From NCBI GenBank assembly GCA_003945285.1, contig AP019005.1, positions 1,302,001 to 1,366,000 of the forward strand: a stretch of 64,000 nucleotides of DNA. Direction: 5' to 3'. How positions within the stretch are numbered: the stretch's first letter is position 1; every line of letters starts with the position of its first letter. This stretch comes from Hydrogenimonas sp. Its GTDB lineage: Bacteria; Campylobacterota; Campylobacteria; Campylobacterales; Hydrogenimonadaceae. Below, one piece after another: positions 26,605-36,252 of this stretch. Made by a program: the position numbers and the translations under genes. The notes beneath the pieces were generated by a model. It made no database searches. It was not told the DNA's origin and was given only the letters and a program-made list of their open reading frames with translations.

Positions 26605-27182
26605 AGAATACCCTTGGTACTTGGAACTCCGGCTTTTGCATTGGGTGCGAGTGCCCTGCGCAGGGCGACCGCATACGCTTTGAAGGCGGCTTCCACGATA
26701 TGGTGGCGGTTTTTTCCGCGAAGAGCGTTCATGTGTACGGTGATAGAAGCGTTGAACGTAAGCGCTTTGAAAAACTCTTCGGCGAGCTCCACATCGAACT
26801 GTCCGACCTTACCTTCCACCTCTATCTCGTAGACAAGGTAGGGACGGTTGCTAAGATCCATGGCACATGCGACGGCCGCTTCATCCATAACCACTACGCT
26901 GTCTCCGAAACGCTCGACACCCTTTACCGGATATACCGCTTCGTTGAGCGCCTGTCCGAGTACTATTCCGACATCTTCTACCGTATGGTGGTCGTCTACA
27001 TGGGTATCCCCTTCGCACACCACCTCCAAATCGAAAAGAGCGTGCTTGCTGAAGCTCTCCAACATATGGTCGAAGAAGCCTACCCCGGTCGATACGGCAG
27101 ATTTTCCGCTACCGTCTATATCGAGTTTCAGAGCTATCTTTGTCTCTTTCGTCTCTCTCTTTTTCTCTATCATTTCAGTCAA
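26601..27182 (-). CDS. hisB: Imidazoleglycerol-phosphate dehydratase
   Basis: Sixth step of histidine synthesis. The product has 193 residues, the monofunctional form without the phosphatase domain. Metal-binding histidines show in GFFDHMLESFSKHALFDL, DDHHTVEDVGI and the C-terminal NRHHIVEAAFKA. Possible starts are TTG 27182, overlapping the rlpA stop, and ATG 27173, which has the better AGGGG spacing. It is embedded among envelope genes with no other his gene in view. Confidence 0.95.
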   Translation of the reverse strand: MTEMIEKKRETKETKIALKLDIDGSGKSAVSTGVGFFDHMLESFSKHALFDLEVVCEGDTHVDDHHTVEDVGIVLGQALNEAVYPVKGVERFGDSVVVMDEAAVACAMDLSNRPYLVYEIEVEGKVGQFDVELAEEFFKALTFNASITVHMNALRGKNRHHIVEAAFKAYAVALRRALAPNAKAGVPSTKGIL

Positions 27183-27961
27183 CCCCTTATAATAAAAGCT
27201 CCCGGTATATTCCAGGCCCTTATGAAATCTCTCGCCTCCGCCTCACTCTTGAAGCCTCTCATCCAGACACGGTAGAGCGGCGCTCCTTCCAGAGTAAACT
27301 CTCTAATTTCAGTTCGGTAGCGTCCTTCGAAATTGTCATATCTCTCTTTATAGATGCGTGCCCCTTCGAGCCGCCTGAAAGAGCCTATTTGCACTACGAA
27401 ACCGGATATTACCACCTCTCTTCTTACCGCATTACCCTTTTTGGCGGCAACGGAGGCTATCAGCGAATCGAATCCCAGCACCTGAAGCTCTACCGGTGCG
27501 GTTCCGGTTCTGTCGATCCCTATCCTCTTTCCGGCGGCGTATGAGAGATCTATGATACGGCCGCTGACGAAAGGTCCCCTGTCGTTGATTCGCACGACAA
27601 CGGAGCGCCCGTTCCTCTTGTTTGTAACGCGTACCATCGTATTCATCGGAAGAGTCTTGTGTGCCGCCGTCATGGCATACATATTATAGCGCTCCCCGTT
27701 CGACGTGGTACCGCCGTGAAAATCGGGTCCGTACCAGCTCGCTATGCCCTCCTCTCTCCAGCCGACCGATACTACCGTCGGATAGTACCTTTTGCCGTTT
27801 ATCGTATAGGGCCGCAGCGTCGCCCTGTGCATCGCTTCGGAAGAGCGCGGTTTGGAGAGAGCGGGCTCAACATGGCCCGGGTATGGTTGCCTGCTGCATC
27901 CTGTAAGCAGAAGAAGAGAGATGAGCGCAATAAAAAAAGAGGTTTCAGTTCGGAATGACAA
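27179..27961 (-). CDS. rlpA: RlpA family septal lytic transglycosylase lipoprotein
   Basis: The product has 260 residues. A lipoprotein signal (ISLLLLTGC, Cys near 22) is followed by a double-psi beta-barrel domain (GIASWYGPDFHGGTTSNGE, AAHKTLPMNTMVRVTN, VVRINDRGPFV with the catalytic Asp). A C-terminal SPOR domain follows (VVISGFVVQIGSFRRLEGA to the end), which binds denuded glycan at the septum. The gene overlaps mltD by 17 bp and hisB by 4 bp. Confidence 0.92.
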   Translation of the reverse strand: MSFRTETSFFIALISLLLLTGCSRQPYPGHVEPALSKPRSSEAMHRATLRPYTINGKRYYPTVVSVGWREEGIASWYGPDFHGGTTSNGERYNMYAMTAAHKTLPMNTMVRVTNKRNGRSVVVRINDRGPFVSGRIIDLSYAAGKRIGIDRTGTAPVELQVLGFDSLIASVAAKKGNAVRREVVISGFVVQIGSFRRLEGARIYKERYDNFEGRYRTEIREFTLEGAPLYRVWMRGFKSEAEARDFIRAWNIPGAFIIRG

Positions 27962-29150
27962 TCTTATCCCCTATGTGGATAATATTGCTCTTCAGATCGT
28001 TACGCGCTTTAAGAGTTGCGACCTTTATCCCGAACAGCTTGGCGATCTTGTATATAGAGTCCCCCTTCTTGACTCTGTAGTGTCTTATGCTTCCCCTGGG
28101 AACCGGTATGATGAGCTCCTGCCTGGGGTAGATAACAGGCTTTTTCATCTTGTTGAAGCTCACTATCATTTTATAGTTGATTCCGTATCTGTAGGCGATC
28201 TTGCTGAGGCTCTCCCCCTTCTTGACCCTGTGCACCAGGAACATGTTCTTCTGTTTTCCAGGCCTGTAAGACTCTTTGAAGAGTGCCAGCTTCTCGTAGG
28301 GGATATTGATTTCGGCACTCTTTTGCGGAGGTGTGAACCCGTAATTGAACTGCGGGTTTAGTCTGTGGAGCTCTTCGCTCTTCATACCTATACTCTCAGC
28401 TATATGCTCTATGGTCTCACCCCCGCTCACCTTTACCCGCACGAGGCTGTTCCCTTCGCTTCTGTTGAAGGAGTATGTGCTTATATCCGAAAAGAGCATA
28501 CTAGCATCGTTGGATACCAGTGCGAGAGAGAGTATCTTTCTGAGATAGTGCCTGCTCTCTTTCGGGAGATACTTTCTCTTTTCGTCGAGGAGCACATGCA
28601 GGCTGTCGCTTCCGGCCCTTTTTATTGCTCTCATGACCCTCCCCTCGCCGCAGTTGTACGCCAGTGCGGCCAGGTACCATTTGCCGAAAAGTTTATGCAG
28701 TCTCTTTAGATATGAGATAGCCGCTTCTGTCGACTTTACCGGATCGCGCCGCTCATCTATGTAGCGGTCTATTCTCAGGCCGTATCTTTCGGCCGTCTTC
28801 GGCATGAACTGCCAGAGACCGGAAGCCTTGGCATGGGAGAGTGCGCGCGCATCGAAATGGGACTCGGCCATCGCCATATAGAGAAAAACCGGCGGGATTG
28901 AGCTGTCGTGAATCATCTTTCTGAGTGTCGGGATGTAGGCTGATCCGCGCTCGAGCATACGCATATAGTGATCTCTCTTTATGGTCGAAAGGTCGTTTTT
29001 CAGCTGCATGAATATCGGGTCGCCCAGAAACGAGGGGTCGATATCCAGTGTCTGCAGGACCTTGATGTCGTCACCGTACTGCGGCTCTACAAAGAGTGAA
29101 GCATGCAGGAACGTCCCCGCCATCAAAAATATAAACAGCAGATATTTCAC
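27945..29150 (-). CDS. mltD: Membrane-bound lytic murein transglycosylase D
   Basis: The product has about 401 residues from GTG 29150, which gives a clean signal peptide (KYLLFIFLMAGTFLHAS); TTG at 29168 is possible too. The SLT domain shows MAMAESHFDARALSHAKASG and GLWQFMPKTAERYGL, with AYNCGEGRV further on. At least two LysM repeats end the protein (HRVKKGESLSKIAYRYGI and YRVKKGDSIYKIAKLFGIK); a degenerate one precedes them. It lacks an obvious lipobox. It forms an endolytic wall-cleaving set with RlpA. Confidence 0.92.
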   Translation of the reverse strand: MKYLLFIFLMAGTFLHASLFVEPQYGDDIKVLQTLDIDPSFLGDPIFMQLKNDLSTIKRDHYMRMLERGSAYIPTLRKMIHDSSIPPVFLYMAMAESHFDARALSHAKASGLWQFMPKTAERYGLRIDRYIDERRDPVKSTEAAISYLKRLHKLFGKWYLAALAYNCGEGRVMRAIKRAGSDSLHVLLDEKRKYLPKESRHYLRKILSLALVSNDASMLFSDISTYSFNRSEGNSLVRVKVSGGETIEHIAESIGMKSEELHRLNPQFNYGFTPPQKSAEINIPYEKLALFKESYRPGKQKNMFLVHRVKKGESLSKIAYRYGINYKMIVSFNKMKKPVIYPRQELIIPVPRGSIRHYRVKKGDSIYKIAKLFGIKVATLKARNDLKSNIIHIGDKIVIPN

Positions 29151-29205
29151 ACTCTCTCCCGCTCTCAATTTATGTCACGCATTTCGCTTAACGTGAGTAT
29201 ACCAT

Positions 29206-29991
29206 CTACAAAGTAGCAAACTCTTTAAATAGTCTTTCGGCATTTTGCGTAGTCAGCTCCGCTACCTCTTCCGACTCCATCGATAGAGTATCGGCTATTT
29301 TTTCAACCACGTAAACGGTATACGCCGGTTCGTTTCTTTTGCCTCTGAAGGGGTGGGGAGCAAGATATGGGGCATCGGTCTCGACGATGATCCTCTCTCG
29401 CGGAATTTTCGGCAGAACGTGAGGCAGCTTTTTCGCATTCTTGAACGTTAGGACCCCGCCTATTCCGTAGTAGAAACCGTGATCGGCCAGCTTCAGGAGC
29501 TGCTCATCCGCGTTATAGCAGTGGAGCACTCCGCCTACCTTTGAGGCTTCATGCTCCATAAGAAGCCGCATGGAGTCGCTGCTCGCCTCCCTGATGTGGA
29601 CTATCAGCGGTTTGCCCGTCTCTTTTGCCAACTCTATCTGAAGGGAGAATATCCGCTTCTGCTCCGCAATGATCTCATGGGCTTCCGTCTCATCCCCGGG
29701 AAGCCTGTAGTAGTCCAGCCCGCACTCGCCCACCGCTATGCACTTGGGATCTTTCAGATGGCTCCTCAAAAGAGTCTCCCCATACTTCTGCATATCGTAC
29801 GGATGGACTCCGGCCGCGTAGAAAACCTCTCTGTATCTATGCGATATCTCTTGCGCCTTCTCCAGTGTGTCGGGGTCGGCCCCCGGTATCAAGAAAGCCT
29901 TTACGCCTCTCTCTTTCGCACGCTCTATTACTTCGTCAAGATCTTCATCGAAGCGGGTATCGTCAAGATGGCAGTGTGTATCTATAATCAT
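29206..29991 (-). CDS. tatD: TatD family metal-dependent DNase
   Basis: The product is a 261-residue TIM-barrel hydrolase. Metal ligands are DTHCHLDD at the N terminus, GECGLDYYR (Glu near 92), VHIREA, LHCYNA and VETDAPYLAPHPFRGKRN. Family members act as 3'-5' exonucleases in DNA repair or turnover. It sits 46 bp after recN and 37 bp before mltD in the same cluster. Confidence 0.93.
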   Translation of the reverse strand: MIIDTHCHLDDTRFDEDLDEVIERAKERGVKAFLIPGADPDTLEKAQEISHRYREVFYAAGVHPYDMQKYGETLLRSHLKDPKCIAVGECGLDYYRLPGDETEAHEIIAEQKRIFSLQIELAKETGKPLIVHIREASSDSMRLLMEHEASKVGGVLHCYNADEQLLKLADHGFYYGIGGVLTFKNAKKLPHVLPKIPRERIIVETDAPYLAPHPFRGKRNEPAYTVYVVEKIADTLSMESEEVAELTTQNAERLFKEFATL

Positions 29992-30037
29992 GTTTCGCTA
30001 CTCTCCGGGGAAGATTTCGGGAGTAATTGTACCCAAT

Positions 30038-31573
30038 TCAGGAGGCGAACTCTCTCATAATCCTCTCGGCGAGTTTCGACGCCTCTCCCATCCCCTTCTC
30101 TCCGGCTATCATCCTCGATATCTCCGCCACCCTCTCCTCTTTGGCAAGTACCTTCGCCACACTCTCTCCGCCCTCTTTGGCAACGAGTATATGCTGGGTA
30201 GCCGCGGCACTTAGGTGCGGCTGGTGTGATATCGCTATCACCTGGTAGTTTTTGGAGAGGGCCTTCAGCACCCTGGCTATCGCTATCGATTCGTCACCGC
30301 TTACGTTGGCATCTATCTCGTCTATGAGAAGAACCCCCTCCCCTCCGGCAAGCTCACTTTTGCAAAGAAGCACGGCGAGGCTTACGCGGTTGAACTCCCC
30401 GCCGCTCAGAGTCTCCACGGCCGAACCCTCCAGGTCTATTTTCACCTCATCCACTCCGGAAATATCGAGAGGCTTTTTAGCAATTTCGATACGAAGAGGA
30501 GGCATTCTCAACTGCTCAAGATAGCCGTTTATAAACCTCTCCACCCTCTCCGACGCCTCTTTTCTGCTGTAGCTTATGTTCTGCGCCTCTTTCTGCAGGG
30601 CCAGGTATATCGTCTCCACCTCCTTTTCAAGTCCCCCCAGTTCGTGGTCGATATTTCTGTAGTACTCCAGCTCCTTCACCTTCTCGTCCCGATATGCAAG
30701 CGCCTCCTCTATAGAGCCGTACCGCCGCTTCAGGGCCGCCAGCTCCTCTATGCGGTTCAGAACGCTCTCGACATCCGTATCTTCAAGCTCATCCAGCATC
30801 TCCCCCGCCCTCTCAAACTCGCTTCTTAGCATATTCATCGCCTCGTCGAAAAGAAGCGAATCCCCTTCGATCAGAGTGAGAGCCTCGTGAACGTCATGTT
30901 CCGTTTCGAATATTCTGGATGCTTTCGCGACAGCCTCCGCTATCTTCTCCTTTTTCGAGAGTTTTCTCTTGATACTCATCAACTCTTCATCCTCACCGGG
31001 CCTCGGTGCGGTCTCATCAATTTTGGAGATTTCGAACTCTGCAAACTCTATGAGCTCCTTGACACGTTTCTCGTCGGCACGCATCTCCTCCAGCCTCAGG
31101 CTCTTTTTGCGATAGCTCTCGTAAAGCTCCCTGAAAGATGACAGGCGCTCCGCAAAACCGGGATCCGAGAAGATAGCCATCGCATCTACCAGTTCGAGCA
31201 GCAGCTGCGGTGAGAGATGCCGGTTGTTACGCTGCCCGATATGGCCGACGAGCGGCCGCATCATCTCTTTCAGGCGCTTTTTTGAGATCGTAAGGTCGTT
31301 GAGAAAGTATCTTATCTTCTCCTTTTTTACGGCCCTTACCGTAATATCCGGCTCATCACATTCGTAACTGTCCAGTTCGAGCACGCCGCTTCTTCGGAGT
31401 ACCGCTTCGGAGCGCTCAGCTTTTACATCATCCAGACCGAAGAGCGCCAGCAGCGACCCCATAAAGACCGACTTTCCGGCACCGCTCGGGCCGGTAACGG
31501 CTATGAGCCCCGGACTCAGCTCGAGGTCCAGCGTCTTGAAACCTACAAGATTCTTCGCATAAAACCGCTCTAT
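30038..31573 (-). CDS. recN: DNA repair protein RecN
   Basis: SMC-like ATPase of about 511 residues acting in double-strand break repair. Walker A is GPSGAGKSVF (near 29-38), a coiled-coil region spans about 150-350, the ABC signature is ETLSGGEFNRVSLA, and Walker B is VLLIDEIDANVSG. I start at the ATG at 31573, which overlaps the nadK stop (ATGA), rather than six codons upstream. It is followed by tatD. Confidence 0.93.
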   Translation of the reverse strand: MERFYAKNLVGFKTLDLELSPGLIAVTGPSGAGKSVFMGSLLALFGLDDVKAERSEAVLRRSGVLELDSYECDEPDITVRAVKKEKIRYFLNDLTISKKRLKEMMRPLVGHIGQRNNRHLSPQLLLELVDAMAIFSDPGFAERLSSFRELYESYRKKSLRLEEMRADEKRVKELIEFAEFEISKIDETAPRPGEDEELMSIKRKLSKKEKIAEAVAKASRIFETEHDVHEALTLIEGDSLLFDEAMNMLRSEFERAGEMLDELEDTDVESVLNRIEELAALKRRYGSIEEALAYRDEKVKELEYYRNIDHELGGLEKEVETIYLALQKEAQNISYSRKEASERVERFINGYLEQLRMPPLRIEIAKKPLDISGVDEVKIDLEGSAVETLSGGEFNRVSLAVLLCKSELAGGEGVLLIDEIDANVSGDESIAIARVLKALSKNYQVIAISHQPHLSAAATQHILVAKEGGESVAKVLAKEERVAEISRMIAGEKGMGEASKLAERIMREFAS

Positions 31574-32436
31574 CATCTGCCCTGCCCCCATGAGAGTTTT
31601 TCACGCAGAACGTCGAAGTAGTTCCGCTCCACACGGTGTATCAGCCTTGCGCCTATGGGTGCCTTCCTTATGACAAGCATATCGTTCGGACCGAAATCGT
31701 ACTGCTCCTGCCCGTCTATGATGACCAGGGACTCCTTTTCCGGGGTCTTTATCTCTATCTCGAAATCCGCGGGAATCACAAGGGGTCTTTGTGTCAGGGA
31801 GTGCGGACAGATGGGTGTAAGTATGAAAGCGTCCGTCAGGGGAAAGGTAACCGGCCCCCCGGCGGCCAGGTTGTATGCTGTGGAACCGGTGGGTGTAGAG
31901 ATTATCAGGCCGTCACCGTAATATGTATTGAACCACTTCTTGTCTATGTAGGCATCTACTTTCACCATTTTCGATATGGAGGGGCGGCTTATCACGATAT
32001 CGTTGAAAGAGTGCAGCAGCCGCTCCTTCTTTCCGTCGGAGAGAACCCCCTCTATCATCATCCTCTCATCTATCCTGAACTCCCCGGTGTAGAGCTTCTC
32101 TATGAACGATTCGGTCTCCGAAGGATTTATATCCGCAAGAAAACCGAGCGTACCGGCGTTGATGCCGAGTATGGGTTTATGGTACCTGTAGCTGCGCCTG
32201 GCCAGTGAGATGAGAGTACCGTCACCGCCTATACAGACAAGAATATCGCTCTTTTCACAGACGGAGGAGAACTCCTGCCCCAGCACACCTATCATACCTG
32301 CGCTGATGGAGTCTATCAGAACCTCCGCACCGTGCTTCTCGAACGCCGATTTCACCTGGTAGAACAGAGCCTTCAGCTCAGGGGTCGAAGGGCGCAGAAC
32401 TATACCGACGCGCTTTATATCCAGGGTAGTTCGCAC
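31573..32436 (-). CDS. nadK: NAD kinase
   Basis: Phosphorylates NAD to NADP. The product has 287 residues. The signature GGDGTL lies at 70-75, and the NAD-binding segments GTLGFLADI, NDIVISRPSISKMVKVD and STPTGSTAYNLAAGGP follow. The start is GTG with an AGAGGTG ribosome site. It is the first gene of the 13-gene minus-strand cluster. Confidence 0.95.
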   Translation of the reverse strand: MRTTLDIKRVGIVLRPSTPELKALFYQVKSAFEKHGAEVLIDSISAGMIGVLGQEFSSVCEKSDILVCIGGDGTLISLARRSYRYHKPILGINAGTLGFLADINPSETESFIEKLYTGEFRIDERMMIEGVLSDGKKERLLHSFNDIVISRPSISKMVKVDAYIDKKWFNTYYGDGLIISTPTGSTAYNLAAGGPVTFPLTDAFILTPICPHSLTQRPLVIPADFEIEIKTPEKESLVIIDGQEQYDFGPNDMLVIRKAPIGARLIHRVERNYFDVLREKLSWGQGR

Positions 32437-32566
32437 AATACACCTCTATATCGTAAAATTTTCGAAACCTTGGATCTCGAAACGAGATTGCAGCTCTGTA
32501 TCCAGCCTTTTCAGACTTGCGGATTCAATATGAAACGATTCTAACAAAAAATAAGTTTGGTTTTGA

Positions 32567-32572
32567 TATAAT
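32567..32572 (+). promoter_or_regulatory. Extended -10 promoter of aspS
   Basis: TATAAT preceded by TGA (TGN) in a T-rich context, about 90 bp before the aspS start. It leaves a long leader that contains two hairpins. Confidence 0.6.
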
Positions 32573-32585
32573 CGCGCCATTATTA

Positions 32586-32644
32586 CCGCAACCGGGGAAG
32601 AGCCGGTGCGGCAACCAACTCAAACGGGTACACGCAGCGTACCC
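32586..32644 (+). other. Two tandem hairpins in the aspS leader
   Basis: The first is CCGC-A-ACCGG (32586-32595) pairing with CCGGTGCGG (32603-32611), with one bulged base. The second is GGGTAC (32626-32631) with GTACCC (32639-32644). Both lie between the promoter and the GGAG ribosome site. They match no riboswitch or T-box I know. Confidence 0.5.
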
Positions 32645-32662
32645 TTATACTGGAGATCCGAT

Positions 32663-34432
32663 TTGCGAACACACTACTGTACAGATCTTGACGAGAAGAG
32701 CGTCGGCGAAGAGGTCACGCTTGCGGGCTGGGTGAACAGCTACCGCGACCACGGCGGCGTAATATTCATAGACCTCAGAGACAAAACCGGCCTCATTCAG
32801 CTTGTATGCGACCCTGCCGACAATGCGGATGCGCACAGAGTCGCATCGCATGTAAGGGACGAGTTCGTCCTCATTGCAAAAGGGAAGGTGCGAAAGCGCG
32901 GAGAGGGGCTGGAGAATCCGCGCCTGAAAACGGGCAAGATAGAGGTAGTGGTGGAGGAGCTTACCGTAGAGAACAGAAGCGAACCCATGCCTTTCACCCT
33001 GGGTGATCCCAACGTAGGCGAAGATATCCGGCTGAAGTACCGCTATCTGGACCTCAGGCAAAAAGAGATGTACGAGATGTTCAAACTCCGCTCCAAAGCG
33101 GCGATAGCGGCAAGAAACCTGCTCGACTCACTCGGCTTCCTGGAGGTGGAGACACCCATCCTGACCAAGTCTACCCCCGAAGGGGCGCGCGACTACCTCG
33201 TGCCGAGCAGGGTGCACAACGGGGAGTTCTACGCTCTTCCGCAATCTCCCCAGCTCTTCAAACAGCTGCTTATGGTAAGCGGATTCGACAGATACTTCCA
33301 GATAGCCAAATGTTTCCGCGACGAGGATCTGCGTGCGGACCGCCAGCCCGAATTTACCCAGATAGATGTCGAGATGAGCTTCTGCACCCAGGAAGATGTG
33401 ATGGGAGTCGCCGAAGATCTGCTCAAAGCGGTCTTTTCCGCCTGCGGACACGAGATAGAGACCCCCTTCAACCGCATCACATACCGTGAATCTATGGAAA
33501 AATACGGCAACGACCGGCCCGATCTGCGTTTCGGTCTCGAACTGGTGGACGTCATAGACGTTTTCGAAGGGTGCGACTCACCGATATTCGCCGAGATCGC
33601 ACAATATAAAAAGCTGAACAGAATCAAAGCACTCAAGGTCCCGGGCGGCGACAGAGCCTTCTCCAGAAAGATCATCAAGGAGTTGGAGTCTTTCGTTACA
33701 CAGTTCGGTGCGAAGGGGCTCGCCTACATTCAGGTAAAGGAGGAGGGGCTCAAAGGCCCGATACTCAAGTTCCTTTCAGATGATGCCGTGGAGACGATGA
33801 AGTCGAGGCTCGACCTGCAGGTGGGCGATATAGTCTTCTTCGGAGCCGGCGAGAGAAAAACGGTCTGGGACTACATGGGTCGCCTGCGCACGGAGGTGGC
33901 CGGAAGGCTGGGCCTCATCGACGAGAACCGGTTCGAGTTCGTCTGGGTAGTCGACTTCCCTATGTTCGAACTGGAAGAGGGAGAGCTCCATCTTAAAGCG
34001 CTGCACCACCCGTTCACTATGCCGAAAAACATAGACGAAGAGGATGTTGAGGCGATAGATTCGGTCGCCTACGACATCGTTCTGAACGGCATTGAGCTCG
34101 GCGGCGGCAGCATACGTATCCATAAATTGGATATTCAGCAAAAAGTATTTAAAATGCTTGGAATAGGCGAAGAGGAGGCGAACGAGAAGTTCGGCTTCCT
34201 GCTGGACGCTCTCAAGTTCGGAGCGCCTCCGCACGGCGGTTTCGCTCTCGGTTTCGACAGGCTCATGATGCTCATCGGCAAAAGAGAGAGCATACGCGAT
34301 GTCATCGCCTTTCCGAAGACGCAGAGTGCCACCTGCCTGCTCACGCACGCACCGAGCCCGGTAGACGACGAGCAGCTCAAAGAGCTCGGAATTCGCATCA
34401 GGAAGACGCCCAAAACCGATGCGCCTAAGTGA
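32663..34432 (+). CDS. aspS: Aspartyl-tRNA synthetase (probably non-discriminating)
   Basis: Class II synthetase of 589 residues. The start is TTG (32663) with GGAG about 8 nt upstream; the open frame further upstream covers leader hairpins and is not coding. The N-terminal OB fold ([18 protein letters not shown]) binds the anticodon. Motif 2 lies around [25 protein letters not shown] (quoted in part), the bacterial GAD insertion follows, and motif 3 is [13 protein letters not shown]. In this phylum AspRS usually also charges tRNA-Asn. It overlaps feoA by 14 bp. Confidence 0.95.
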   Translation: MRTHYCTDLDEKSVGEEVTLAGWVNSYRDHGGVIFIDLRDKTGLIQLVCDPADNADAHRVASHVRDEFVLIAKGKVRKRGEGLENPRLKTGKIEVVVEELTVENRSEPMPFTLGDPNVGEDIRLKYRYLDLRQKEMYEMFKLRSKAAIAARNLLDSLGFLEVETPILTKSTPEGARDYLVPSRVHNGEFYALPQSPQLFKQLLMVSGFDRYFQIAKCFRDEDLRADRQPEFTQIDVEMSFCTQEDVMGVAEDLLKAVFSACGHEIETPFNRITYRESMEKYGNDRPDLRFGLELVDVIDVFEGCDSPIFAEIAQYKKLNRIKALKVPGGDRAFSRKIIKELESFVTQFGAKGLAYIQVKEEGLKGPILKFLSDDAVETMKSRLDLQVGDIVFFGAGERKTVWDYMGRLRTEVAGRLGLIDENRFEFVWVVDFPMFELEEGELHLKALHHPFTMPKNIDEEDVEAIDSVAYDIVLNGIELGGGSIRIHKLDIQQKVFKMLGIGEEEANEKFGFLLDALKFGAPPHGGFALGFDRLMMLIGKRESIRDVIAFPKTQSATCLLTHAPSPVDDEQLKELGIRIRKTPKTDAPK

Positions 34433-34661
34433 TGCAAAGCCCGGTGAAACCGTAAAGATCAAAGGGTTCGAACGCGACTGCAACAGCTTCAAGTGCCGGC
34501 TGGACGCCCTGGGAATAAGGGTCGGGGATATAGTTGAAATAAAGAGCAAAGCCTTTATGGGGCCCATAGAGATCACCAACGACGAAGTCGATATAGCGCT
34601 CTGTCGCGGCCAGGCGGAAAAGATAATAGTTAAACCAATAAATCTCAGGAGAACTTCATGA
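34419..34661 (+). CDS. feoA: FeoA domain protein
   Basis: The product has 80 residues and an SH3-like fold: [55 protein letters not shown] (the last in part). FeoA assists the ferrous iron permease FeoB, but no feoB is adjacent; the gene is tied to aspS (14 bp overlap) and adk (4 bp overlap) instead. FeoA alone may serve a distant FeoB or another role. Confidence 0.88.
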   Translation: MRLSDAKPGETVKIKGFERDCNSFKCRLDALGIRVGDIVEIKSKAFMGPIEITNDEVDIALCRGQAEKIIVKPINLRRTS

Positions 34662-35230
34662 AAAAACTCTTTCTAATAATAGGTGCGCCGGGAAGCGGCA
34701 AGACTACCGATGCGGAGCTCATCGCCGCCAACAACCCCGATACGATCGCCCACTACTCCACCGGAGACCTGCTGCGCGCGGAAGTGGCCAGCGGCTCGAT
34801 GCTCGGCGCAACTATAGAGCGCTATATCAGCAAGGGAAATCTCGTACCGCTGGATATAGTCATCGATACGATAGTAAGTGCGATAAAAAAGAGTGACAAA
34901 CCGGTAATACTCATTGACGGTTTCCCCAGAAGCGTCGAGCAGATGGAGGCACTCGACAAGATACTGTCGGAAGAGCCCGACGTGAAACTCGAAGCGGTCA
35001 TCGAGGTAGATGTGAGCGAAGATGTCGCGAAAGAGCGTGTTCTTGGACGCGCACGCGGTGCAGACGACAATGAAGAGGTCTTCAAGAACCGCATGAAGGT
35101 CTATATGGAGCCGATCGACGCCATAAGAGAGTTCTACAGGCAAAAAGGGCTGCTGCACGTCATCAACGGCGAGCGTTCGATCGAAGAGATCGTAGATGAG
35201 ATGGAAGCTTTCATAAAAAGCAGAATCTGA
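34658..35230 (+). CDS. adk: Adenylate kinase
   Basis: Interconverts ATP + AMP and 2 ADP. The product is a 190-residue short form without the large lid insertion. The P-loop is [10 protein letters not shown] (8-17), the AMP site [12 protein letters not shown] and [10 protein letters not shown], and the lid-side arginines ERVLGRARG. It overlaps feoA by 4 bp and shares one base with the next start. Confidence 0.95.
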   Translation: MKKLFLIIGAPGSGKTTDAELIAANNPDTIAHYSTGDLLRAEVASGSMLGATIERYISKGNLVPLDIVIDTIVSAIKKSDKPVILIDGFPRSVEQMEALDKILSEEPDVKLEAVIEVDVSEDVAKERVLGRARGADDNEEVFKNRMKVYMEPIDAIREFYRQKGLLHVINGERSIEEIVDEMEAFIKSRI

Positions 35231-36000
35231 TGCACTTCTATCAGGTCATCATAGGATCTGAGATTCTCAACCGCAGAAGAGCCGACAGGCACTTCGACTT
35301 TCTCTCCTCCGAGCTTCTGAAGCGGGGGGAGAGGCTCTACGCCTCCTTCACGATAGCCGACGACAAAACTCTCATCGAAAAGGTTTTCGAACTTATAAAA
35401 AACGATCCCGAAAGCGTTATGTTCAGCTTCGGAGGCATAGGCTCGACTCCGGACGATCTAACCAGAGCAGTTGCCTCCAGGGTCTTTACCGGAAAACCCC
35501 TTAAAGAGCACGAAGAGGCGAAAAGGCTCATAATAGAGCAGTTCGGCGACGAGGCCTATCCGCACAGGATACGCATGGCGGAGCTGCCGGAGGGTGCCGA
35601 ACTGCTTGAGAACCCGGTAAACAGGGTCCCCGGTTTCAGCCTGCAGCAACGCTTCTTTTTCGTACCCGGCTTCCCGCAGATGGCACACCCTATGATACTG
35701 CAGGCGCTCGACTCACTTCTGCCCGATGCGAAGCCGCTCTTCAGAAAGAGCTTCACCGCCCTCGTCAGCGAAAACGATCTTATAGAGATGATGCAAAAGG
35801 TCCCCGACGATATAGAGCTCTCATCTCTGCCTGCCTTCTGCGGCGGCAGACGCATCGCCGTCATCAGCCTGAGCGGCGCCGACAGGGAGCGGGTACAGAG
35901 GTGTTACGAAGAGTTTGTCTCGTTTATGAGGTCGAAAAATATCGAATGGGTGGAAGGCGACAGGCACGATGACCCTGACATATGCAACCCTGAGGATTGA
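35230..36000 (+). CDS. CinA/MoaB-like molybdopterin-binding domain protein
   Basis: The product has 256 residues. The MoCF fold shows as QVIIGSEILNRRRADRHFDF, VMFSFGGIGSTPDDLTRAVA and VPGFPQMAHPMILQAL, which resembles the N-terminal domain of CinA, whereas Mog and MoaB are shorter. The C-terminal deamidase domain of full CinA is absent. A pyrophosphatase acting on ADP-ribose or NAD-type substrates is known for CinA-type domains, but the role here is not evident. It overlaps the adk stop by one base and the DUF503 gene by 32 bp. Confidence 0.8.
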   Translation: MHFYQVIIGSEILNRRRADRHFDFLSSELLKRGERLYASFTIADDKTLIEKVFELIKNDPESVMFSFGGIGSTPDDLTRAVASRVFTGKPLKEHEEAKRLIIEQFGDEAYPHRIRMAELPEGAELLENPVNRVPGFSLQQRFFFVPGFPQMAHPMILQALDSLLPDAKPLFRKSFTALVSENDLIEMMQKVPDDIELSSLPAFCGGRRIAVISLSGADRERVQRCYEEFVSFMRSKNIEWVEGDRHDDPDICNPED

Positions 36001-36244
36001 CCTCCCCTTTGCAGAGTCGAAGAAAGGGAGGCGCGCAGTGCTGAACTCGATAAAAGAGCGCCTCTCCGACATGAACTGCTCGGTTCTCGATATATCGGGA
36101 GAGTACCCCAAAGAGGCGACGATAGCCATCTCGTTTCTCAGCCCCGACGACAGGCAGGCGAAGCGGAAGATCGAAAAGATCGAGACCATGCTCGAAAGCA
36201 GGTTTCCGGAGCTTCAGACCGAGCTTGACTACGAATCAATCTAA
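35969..36244 (+). CDS. DUF503 (YlxP-like) protein
   Basis: The product has 91 residues. YATLRIDLPFAESKKGRR, VLNSIKERLSDMNCSVLDIS and ATIAISFLSPDDRQAKRKIEKI fit the DUF503/YlxP pattern, small ferredoxin-like proteins often found near ribosome-maturation genes in other bacteria. It overlaps the CinA-like gene by 32 bp and ends the aspS-feoA-adk operon. The function is unknown. Confidence 0.75.
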   Translation: MTLTYATLRIDLPFAESKKGRRAVLNSIKERLSDMNCSVLDISGEYPKEATIAISFLSPDDRQAKRKIEKIETMLESRFPELQTELDYESI

Positions 36245-36252
36245 CTTACTGA

